Positions 57,376 to 64,000 of a stretch of 64,000 nt of DNA are shown one piece after another; within the stretch, counting starts at the first letter, position 1, and each line of letters opens with the position of its first letter. A model generated the notes under the pieces. It searched no databases. It was not told the DNA's origin and saw only the letters and a program-made list of their open reading frames with translations. Location: positions 1 through 64,000 of the forward strand of contig JASAON010001657.1 of NCBI GenBank assembly GCA_030849065.1, in the 5' to 3' direction. Both the position numbers and the translations under genes were made by a program. The stretch is from Jaenimonas drosophilae (taxonomy: Eukaryota > Euglenozoa > Kinetoplastea > Trypanosomatida > Trypanosomatidae).

Positions 57376-59700
57376 ATGGCCCCCAAACCTAGTTATCACC
57401 CACCACCAGGTGGACCAGGCGGCGACCTTCGTGGGCGACTGCAGCAGCAGCAGCGACCCCCAGCTACCCCACCACCAAGCTCATCTCCACGCTCGATGGA
57501 GAGCTTCGCCAACGATAACATCACGCTGATTGCCTCCAATCCTACCTTCGGCTCCACGCGTGGCGGTGGATCCTACCGCACCACCAACCTTTTATACTCT
57601 CGTGGACCTACTGGGCCAGATGCGAAGGCTCAGCGAGGTGGCAGCCCACAGCCGCCCTTCTATGCCCCACCGCAGCGCACCAACGCCGCTCTCAAGAGCA
57701 GCTACACCCCACCCACCACTTCTCCAGGCCGTCGTGCGGGTAACACGAGCAACAACAGCGACAGCATGGCAGCGCTTCTGGCAGGGAAGGCACCGCCACC
57801 AGCCAATAGCAACAAGCGCGGACCTGGAGGTGCTGGTGGACGCCCCCATCCAGCAAGTGGCCCCACAAACCTCCAACGTGGCGGCTTGGGGCCCGAAGCT
57901 GCGTCCAGCCCGCTATATGGTAGCTCGTCCAACGTGAGCGCACGGGCGAGCAGCACGGGGGCGCTCGGTGGAGTGTCTGGGCTGAGTTTGCATGAACCCA
58001 CCCCAGAGGCGGAGGACAGCTTTGGACGCACGCAGTTTCTCTCGAGTGTGCGCCAGGCGTCAGGTCTGGATGGTAGCATAGGTGGGGCCGGAGATAGTCA
58101 CCGACCCTTTGCCTTGGCTGGAGGCACGGATGGTGGTGCGGCTGCCACACGTGGTGGTGGTGCCTTTCCGCGGCACTCAACCAGCTCCAATGTATCCAGC
58201 AGTAGCACCGCTCGCACGGGCAGCAAGAAGGCGGCTGGGGCTGCCAAAACCGCCCCGGTGCCTCCGCAGGCCTATGACTTCCGTGTGGTACTCAGCAGTG
58301 GCAAGACGAATGGGCTCCCCATCACACTGTCTGTCGGGAGCGGCTGCGTTCAGGGCATTCGACCAACCATGGAGGATGAGCACTTTGCCAAGCTCAACCA
58401 CGCCATGGTGCGCGAGCAGCCCGTATCTCTTCTGGCCGTATTAGATGGCCATTGCGGCCGGCGTGTTGCCGATCTCGGTGCCAAGTGGCTGCCAGAGTAC
58501 TTCTTCTCACATGATGCCCTAGGAGACAACAACGCCCTCAGCTTGATGGAGTCCATCCTGCAGACCGACCGGGCCATTTACCGGCAGCTGTCGAAAGGAG
58601 CAGGTGGCGGGGTTGGGGCGGTGTTTGGTGGCAATGACTATGGCATGAACCAAGACATCAGTGGCGGTTCTACTCTCATCACCGCGGCTATTCACGGACG
58701 AATGTTGTATGTTGCCTGTCTCGGTGATGCACGCGCGGTGCTCTACGATGGCCGTTCAACTATTGCCATGAGTGAGGACCACAAGCCGATTCATCCAAAA
58801 GAGAGCCGACGAATTGCCAAGTGCGGTGGTTTTGTGCAGTTTGGCCGTGTTTGTGGCGTCTTGGCGGTGAGCCGTGCCCTAGGTGACTTTGAGTTCAAGG
58901 TGAGCGGTGCCAACCGTGGTGCATTTGGTGGAGCTGCCTCCAACAAGGACCGTTTCAGCACGTCAGGAGAGCTTATGGTCAGCAATGTAGCGGATGTGAG
59001 GCAACTACACCTCACCGATGACTCTATTTTCTTGGTCTTAGCCTGTGATGGTCTGTGGGATGTGGTCTCCAACGAAGATGCCACCCAGTTTGTGAAGGAC
59101 TTCCTGCTTTACACCCCAGACATCAACGACCCGTTGGTGCTGTGTGGCAAGCGACCCAAGCCAAACCAAGCCATCATAACCCGCGCGCTCAATAACTGTA
59201 GCCAGAAACTAGCAGAGTTTGCCGTAGACCGGGGTAGCACTGACAACGTATCAACGATGGTGCTCTTTTTCCACGACGTCATTGACTCCGTTGCGTCCTT
59301 CAATGAGGCAGCAGGTCTGGACAACATGGAGGGGGCAGACTCGCCCTCCTCAAACCGTCATCGTGCTGGTGCTGGAGGAGCCCATCGTGGAGAGGGGAGT
59401 CACGGTATCTATAGCCCTTCTCACCAGGGAGGCCGACGCAACGTTGCGGCTGGCGGGACTGGTCACCTCTCGCCTCAAAAGGGAGGGTACAACTTTGACG
59501 CTTCTCCCATGAAGCACAACACCAACTCCCCACGAGCCCGGCAACATCAGCAACCTGTGCTGTCCAGCCCCCGTGGCGGGAAGCGACGCCCATCAGAGGT
59601 GCTTAGCGGATCCTTCAACCGTGGCATGGAGTATACCACTCCCACCCCAACGCAGAAGGGAGTCCCAAACTGGACTGGGCGTAGCCGACCTCTCTGGTAA
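57376..59700 (+). CDS. PP2C (PPM) family serine/threonine phosphatase
   Basis: 774 residues. A long Pro/Gly/Ser-rich low-complexity N-terminus (1-300) and a similar C-terminus (about 640-774) flank a Mg/Mn-dependent phosphatase domain. Motifs in order: IRPTMEDEH (near 325), VLDGHCG (near 354; the usual motif is DGHGG), SGGSTLITAAI (near 428), YVACLGDARAVL, EDHKPIHPKE, VSRALGDFEFK, VLACDGLWDV (near 553) and RGSTDNVSTMV (near 617). All metal-binding Asp residues are present, so it should be active; the Gly-to-Cys change beside the first metal loop is unusual. Targets are unknown. There is no clear myristoylation start (MAPKP), unlike some trypanosome PP2Cs. Confidence 0.93.
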   Translation: MAPKPSYHPPPGGPGGDLRGRLQQQQRPPATPPPSSSPRSMESFANDNITLIASNPTFGSTRGGGSYRTTNLLYSRGPTGPDAKAQRGGSPQPPFYAPPQRTNAALKSSYTPPTTSPGRRAGNTSNNSDSMAALLAGKAPPPANSNKRGPGGAGGRPHPASGPTNLQRGGLGPEAASSPLYGSSSNVSARASSTGALGGVSGLSLHEPTPEAEDSFGRTQFLSSVRQASGLDGSIGGAGDSHRPFALAGGTDGGAAATRGGGAFPRHSTSSNVSSSSTARTGSKKAAGAAKTAPVPPQAYDFRVVLSSGKTNGLPITLSVGSGCVQGIRPTMEDEHFAKLNHAMVREQPVSLLAVLDGHCGRRVADLGAKWLPEYFFSHDALGDNNALSLMESILQTDRAIYRQLSKGAGGGVGAVFGGNDYGMNQDISGGSTLITAAIHGRMLYVACLGDARAVLYDGRSTIAMSEDHKPIHPKESRRIAKCGGFVQFGRVCGVLAVSRALGDFEFKVSGANRGAFGGAASNKDRFSTSGELMVSNVADVRQLHLTDDSIFLVLACDGLWDVVSNEDATQFVKDFLLYTPDINDPLVLCGKRPKPNQAIITRALNNCSQKLAEFAVDRGSTDNVSTMVLFFHDVIDSVASFNEAAGLDNMEGADSPSSNRHRAGAGGAHRGEGSHGIYSPSHQGGRRNVAAGGTGHLSPQKGGYNFDASPMKHNTNSPRARQHQQPVLSSPRGGKRRPSEVLSGSFNRGMEYTTPTPTQKGVPNWTGRSRPLW

Positions 59701-61310
59701 TAGCCAGCCTTCTTCCAGCTACTGCACGCTTCTCTTGATTTCTGCCAGTGCCCACTGTTACTCTTCCCCAATATGGCGACGATGTAAGAAAAATAAAGAA
59801 AAATTACGCCGTGACGGGAAGTTGGATGGCACTGTGCAAGAAAGTTGGTCTTGAGTAGTATGACCATGTGGCTCCTGTCCTGCACCTCACCGTGGGTGAG
59901 GGGGTAGGTGATGACCACCCAATTCAGCTACCAATTTGGAGATCTTCTTCGCTCTTGGTTTTTTTTTGTTGGGCCGGCACGGTGAGAAGGTGGACTTAGA
60001 GGCCTTCGCCACACCACTCTCCCGTTCCTTCCTTCCCGCATGATGGCATATGTGACGATAGGCAGACATTACGCAATCCGTAATGGTATGCACCTTTGGC
60101 CTCATCTCATTGTTGTTTGTACAAACAGCGTTTTTTTTTCGCTTCCTTTTCTGGAGAGTCGCACGTCAATTTATTTGCCCGTGCAGCAAGTTGGAGAGCG
60201 CACCATCTTACCTTGTGACGAGCTGGTTCCCCAAGTTTCGCGCTGGGGGTGATCACCACTTACTCAACACAGTCACTCTCGTACTTCAGATGTGCACTCC
60301 GGCGGTCTTCTCGCTGGTAGTGCACCATAGCCACATGTGGGAGTCAATGCATGTTGTTTCCCACATGACCCGCTTCCCTTATAGTGTGTGTCACTTTGAT
60401 GGATCTCTTTTGTGCCCTCATTTCGTGGATGTCGCCGTTCGTTCGCTCGTTTGATTGATTGACTGACTTCTGCATCTCGGTACATGCCGCGTCATGTGGC
60501 TGATCCACCTGAAGATGAAGTGACGCTTTGAAAGAAGTCTGCAATTGTACTCAGTCACAAACAGTGGGCGACGCACATGTAACCTGCCGTGTGAAGCCGA
60601 GATGCTCTTCATGGAAGTCGATGCGGGTCAACTGGATATGTGGAGCTGTGCACGCCGGCAACGTAGTGAAAAAGCTGCAGATGCGGTTCGGGTCGGATTT
60701 GAGAGGAATGCAGTCCCTCCCTCCTCGGCAGCTTGAGGATGGTGGGTACGCACAACCTGCGCAGATCGATTTGGCTTGCCACCATTTTTTTCTGTATCAT
60801 TGCTTGCCGTCGTCGCTTTTTTTTTTCCTTCTGTAGAGTAGCCGTCACCACCAACAAGAACTGACATTGGTGTACCTCATTCTTTCTTCTTTCACGCCTT
60901 GATCCACTTCATCTCTCTCTACACCATAATACGCTCCAGCTCTGTCTGAAGGTCGTGCCATCGACGCAAATCTATCTATTCTGCTCGTGGTGCTCGCACT
61001 CGTTGTGTGCCAAGCATTCAGTTCTTTGTAATCCCTACTCTTGCTCACCAATGACTCCTTCCCTCTGATCTTCGCCAATCTTCCATCTATGTACAGAGGT
61101 TAGTTTAGGTCCGTATTGCCCCCCTCCCTGGTTGCACGTGCACCACCCACACTGTACTTCTTCTGTGTTCTGCATCACAGACCCCTCCTTCTGCTGTGGG
61201 TGAGATTGATTCAAGGAACATTTATCTGTGGCAGTGCTTTCTCACCAGCCGTACCGCCATATTGCATCTGAAGTGTGCTTTACGCAAGGAAAGCCAAGCA
61301 TACAGACAGA
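59701..61310. other. Long spacer of 1.6 kb, no supported gene
   Basis: Contains short frames only, for example 60083-60454, which starts with ATG but has Phe/Cys-rich content like T-rich spacer read in frame. Homopolymer T runs lie near 60129 and 60818. No tRNA or snRNA was recognised. Possible acceptors lie close to the RTF1-like gene. Confidence 0.5.
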
Positions 61311-63131
61311 ATGGCGGCACCAACCACGAAGTTACTGACCAGTGAAGAGCTCGGCACGTTGACGCTGAAGGCGCCCTATGTGTACACCCACTGTGACCAG
61401 CCTTACTTCATGCACGAGATCAATCAGGTCGCAGAGGTTCTTCAAGAGCAGTCCTTTCTTAACTTCTTCATTCGCTACCGCAGCAAGCGCAAGACCTCAG
61501 CCACTGCCGTACTGGCTGATGCGTCGCCTTCAGAGAGCGAGCACCGTTGGTCACGTGTGGAGAAGGTTGTATTCCTCCGTTCCACGGCTACAACAGCGAG
61601 CACACCTGCTCCAGCATCCATGCATTCACTGCTGCCATCCAACGGTCTGAGCATCGATGCCACCACAACTGCCTCGCAACAGCCACTGGAGAGTGCGATG
61701 GAGCCCGCATCTTCGGCAGGGTGCGTCCAGTGGCGAGGAAAGCGGGTATGGATTGCCTTCATGGTTGCAGGCGAGAGCCACGCCGTTCACCCACTGCAGT
61801 TGTCCAAGGACCTTCCCACAGCGGAAGAGGTGGCGGCATTCTGCTACAAGCAGAAGCAGGAACGCCCACAGGAGCTTCACTACAACACCGCCAAGGCCGC
61901 TGCTGCGGCGCCACCCACCAATCGCTCTGCTTCCAACTCCCTCGCCGTTCTTGACGACCCCCTCCCATCTATGGAGGATCTTCGCTCATTCCTGCCAACT
62001 CCCCAGCAGATATCGCGACTGGCTGCCTTCCGCCTGCAGCACATCACGAAACACGTATGGACGCAAGCAGAGATTGAGGAAGCGCTGGAGCTCAAGCAGC
62101 GCTTCAGCTCTGCTGCCGCCGCTGCCGCCCCCGTCGTCTCTGCCGTCAATCATCTCCACAACCTTCGCGTGGAGGCGCAGCTGAGCCAGAAACAACGTGA
62201 GCTGCAGAATGACGTAACAGCTACCGCACAAGAGACGGACAACGAGATGGGAGGCTCACAGCCCACGCAGGGACGACGAAGTGATGGTCCCGCACCGATG
62301 GCCCGCTCTCCCTTCCTCCCTCGACGGCTGCTTCGCCGCTACGAGTCTCCAGCCAACGGCACCTCCACCGTAGGACTTTCGCAGCTCTCCACCAGCGGCT
62401 ACCCCACACAGCAACACCACGCCAGCCAGAGTGAGGCGGTGGTGCAGATTCCTGAAGAAGCGCTCGAACAGTGGCGGCGGGTGCATCGCCAGGAGGAGAG
62501 CTTCTTCCGCTACGTCAGCGATGCCAACCGTAGTGAGTACCTCTCCAAGGTGGTGGGCATCACCCAACGCAACTATGAAGAAAACAAGCGAAACCGTCTT
62601 CGCGGCATTGAGAATGAACGACGTCTGGAGAGTAAAGGAAACATGGTGGAGTCACGCGGTTTGTGGATTGCGGATGATGCAAAGCGCGCGGAGAAGGCCT
62701 CACTCTACAAGGGAGCCATGCAGGGCGAGGAAGGTGCAGGGGCCAAGAAGGCGGGCACAGTGGCACGAGACAACGCCAGCGGAGCTGCCGCAGATGCGTC
62801 GGAGCGTGGCGAGGCTGTTGTGGAGAAGTCGGAGGAGGATATTCTTTTGGAGCGCTTCAAGGCAAAGTACGCTTCGCTGCAACAGTTGCGTGCGTTTGCA
62901 ACTTCAGCCAATGAATCTCTGCTCTCATCGGTGATGAAGGACTCCGTGCTGGAGCAGATTGGCTCCAGCTCTGACGCACCGATGGCCACCTCCCGCATTC
63001 CATCCACCCCCAACCGCCTTCTGCGCCACAGCACGGCTCAGCGACTGGCCCTTGCATCTCAGCTCATTGTGCAGAGTTCCTGCGCGGGTGCCACAGATGC
63101 CAACACTTTCAAGCGGCGGCGTGACGATTAA
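61311..63131 (+). CDS. RTF1-like Plus3-domain transcription elongation factor
   Basis: 606 residues. RTF1 belongs to or works with the PAF1 complex on elongating RNA polymerase II and promotes histone modification. The N-terminal 175 residues resemble a Plus3 domain, with a 60-residue Ser/Thr/Ala insert, ending WRGKRVWIAFMVAGESHAV then LPTAEEVAAF. Downstream order also matches RTF1: LPTPQQISRLAAF (near 227, like LPTLDEINKKEL), WTQAEIEEALELKQRFSS (like FNDQDIEEIVKEKERFRK), a helix rich in Gln/Glu, and KVVGITQRNYEENKRN (near 413, like ISAISYINQRNRE). It ends KRRRDD, a possible nuclear signal. The ATG at 61311 is chosen over an upstream GTG. The match is by motif order, not alignment, but four blocks agree. 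Confidence 0.7.
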   Translation: MAAPTTKLLTSEELGTLTLKAPYVYTHCDQPYFMHEINQVAEVLQEQSFLNFFIRYRSKRKTSATAVLADASPSESEHRWSRVEKVVFLRSTATTASTPAPASMHSLLPSNGLSIDATTTASQQPLESAMEPASSAGCVQWRGKRVWIAFMVAGESHAVHPLQLSKDLPTAEEVAAFCYKQKQERPQELHYNTAKAAAAAPPTNRSASNSLAVLDDPLPSMEDLRSFLPTPQQISRLAAFRLQHITKHVWTQAEIEEALELKQRFSSAAAAAAPVVSAVNHLHNLRVEAQLSQKQRELQNDVTATAQETDNEMGGSQPTQGRRSDGPAPMARSPFLPRRLLRRYESPANGTSTVGLSQLSTSGYPTQQHHASQSEAVVQIPEEALEQWRRVHRQEESFFRYVSDANRSEYLSKVVGITQRNYEENKRNRLRGIENERRLESKGNMVESRGLWIADDAKRAEKASLYKGAMQGEEGAGAKKAGTVARDNASGAAADASERGEAVVEKSEEDILLERFKAKYASLQQLRAFATSANESLLSSVMKDSVLEQIGSSSDAPMATSRIPSTPNRLLRHSTAQRLALASQLIVQSSCAGATDANTFKRRRDD

Positions 63132-63710
63132 GATCACTTCCTTCCTTCCTACGCAACGTACACCCACCTTCACTCCTCTGTGTGATAAGACGTGTGAGGC
63201 CCCCATGGAGGCAATCTCTCTCTAACTATCATTGTTTTTGTGGGGGTCCTGTATGCCCTGTAGCAATCTTCTAGTTCTCATCTCGCACTTTTGTTGTTGT
63301 TGTTGTTGTGCGTGGGAATAGTGATGCGCTCTGGGCCTTCCTGTTGAGGATCAACGAGTGGTTCTACAGACTTGGACGAAGGCGTGTTGATGACCGACGA
63401 GCTGACCAGATTTCAGAAGTTGTGGTTGCTGCCTTTTTTACAATGGCCTACACACACACAACATTCTTGTGGTTGAACTGTCTTCTTTGTCTGTTCCACG
63501 TACCACGTCCTTTCACCAACCCTCCCCCAGAACAACCACACATGCTGATATTGATGATAGTGTTGCAATGGTTGCCACACACCAGTCACACACATGCCCT
63601 GAGCCACAAAACATTCACCATTTCTTCCTCATCGCCTCTTCTTTGTGTGCGTGTGCCACTCATGTGCCTGCTTGCTCAGCACATTTTAGTGTGTGCAGCA
63701 CGTAGGGAGA
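63132..63710. other. Spacer with a (TTG) repeat
   Basis: About 580 bases, with a (TTG)6 repeat at 63291-63309. No gene is seen. Confidence 0.55.
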
Positions 63711-64000
63711 ATGAGCGCTGACCAAGTAGTAGCTCAGGATCTCGCCGCTGCGGTCTTCCGCGATACCTCCATGACCGAGACCAGTGGCGTGGCACTCTCC
63801 ACCACCGCGAAGGCATCTCACGCCACGCGAAAAACCTCGAAATCAGGTGTGCGCCGGGAGGTGGCGGAGCTGATGGTGGATCAACAACGTCGTGCCGCAA
63901 ATGTAGAGGAGCTCGCCTTTTTCAAACAAGAGGCAGCTCGTCTCACGCAAGACAACACTTCTGGTACTTCTGTGGCGGAGAGGGACGACCGAGGTGGTAG
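63711..64000 (+). CDS. Start of an unknown gene, cut by the right window edge
   Basis: An ATG at 63711 opens a frame of 96 codons still open at the edge (begins MSADQVVAQDLAAAVF). The visible part is helical and charged, with a basic patch (ATRKTSKSGVRREVAEL) and a likely coiled coil (VDQQRRAANVEELAFFKQEAA-like region, about 54-76). Codon use is C/G-rich at third positions like the neighbouring genes, and its direction is the same. No family is recognisable from this fragment. Confidence 0.7.
   Translation, partial: MSADQVVAQDLAAAVFRDTSMTETSGVALSTTAKASHATRKTSKSGVRREVAELMVDQQRRAANVEELAFFKQEAARLTQDNTSGTSVAERDDRGG

Noticed and set aside
60083..60454. 123-residue frame starting with ATG
   Set aside because: Phe/His/Cys-rich product of T-rich sequence, overlapping other frames of similar length, without a clear upstream acceptor.
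1..64000. CRISPR arrays, bacterial operons, transposons or retroelements
   Set aside because: No spaced direct repeats, transposase or reverse transcriptase domains were seen; gene structure is kinetoplastid throughout.

Overview
The window is nuclear DNA of a kinetoplastid protist (Euglenozoa). About 22 intronless genes lie in two directional blocks, as expected for polycistronic transcription with trans-splicing: many start codons are preceded by a pyrimidine-rich tract and an AG acceptor. The gene content agrees: a RET1-type RNA-editing TUTase with an N-terminal zinc finger, a POLIC-like family-A mitochondrial DNA polymerase, VTC1 of acidocalcisomes, an axonemal dynein, and enzymes ending in the SKL peroxisomal/glycosomal signal. 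From memory, VTC1, KRET1, POLIC and glutathione synthetase also lie close together on Trypanosoma brucei chromosome 7, which would make this a conserved block. Species cannot be fixed from the sequence; a free-living bodonid or another kinetoplastid is possible.

Layout. Positions 1-17772 are read leftward: a possible gene start at the left edge, a secreted or membrane protein of unknown function, a DYRK-family kinase and a 4084-residue axonemal dynein heavy chain. Positions 17773-20501 form a divergent strand-switch region, the usual place where kinetoplastid transcription starts in both directions. About 2.2 kb of it is GC-rich, packed with C/G and A/T homopolymers, and contains a long imperfect inverted repeat centred near 19345. 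It may be a real structured initiation region or badly resolved sequence.

From 20502 to the right end everything is read rightward: COQ9, SET/MYND methyltransferase, a membrane protein, VTC1, a degenerate sulfotransferase-like protein, a CFAP96-like flagellar protein, a large probably mitochondrial helical protein, a divergent mitochondrial carrier, an SLC9B/NHA-type antiporter with altered ion-site residues, a YFH7/YggC-type P-loop kinase ending in SKL, RET1, mitochondrial uL16, a mannitol dehydrogenase ending in SKL, an EDC4-like decapping scaffold, POLIC, glutathione synthetase, a tiny membrane protein, a PP2C phosphatase, an RTF1-like Plus3 protein and the start of an unknown gene.

Themes. 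Several genes serve the mitochondrion/kinetoplast (COQ9, carrier, RET1, uL16m, POLIC, the helical-repeat protein), two serve the flagellum (dynein, CFAP96-like), and two enzymes carry glycosome signals and could act in successive steps of polyol/fructose use. No RNA gene, transposon, CRISPR array or intron was recognised. Start codons were placed at ATG; longer readings that begin only at GTG or TTG were shortened.
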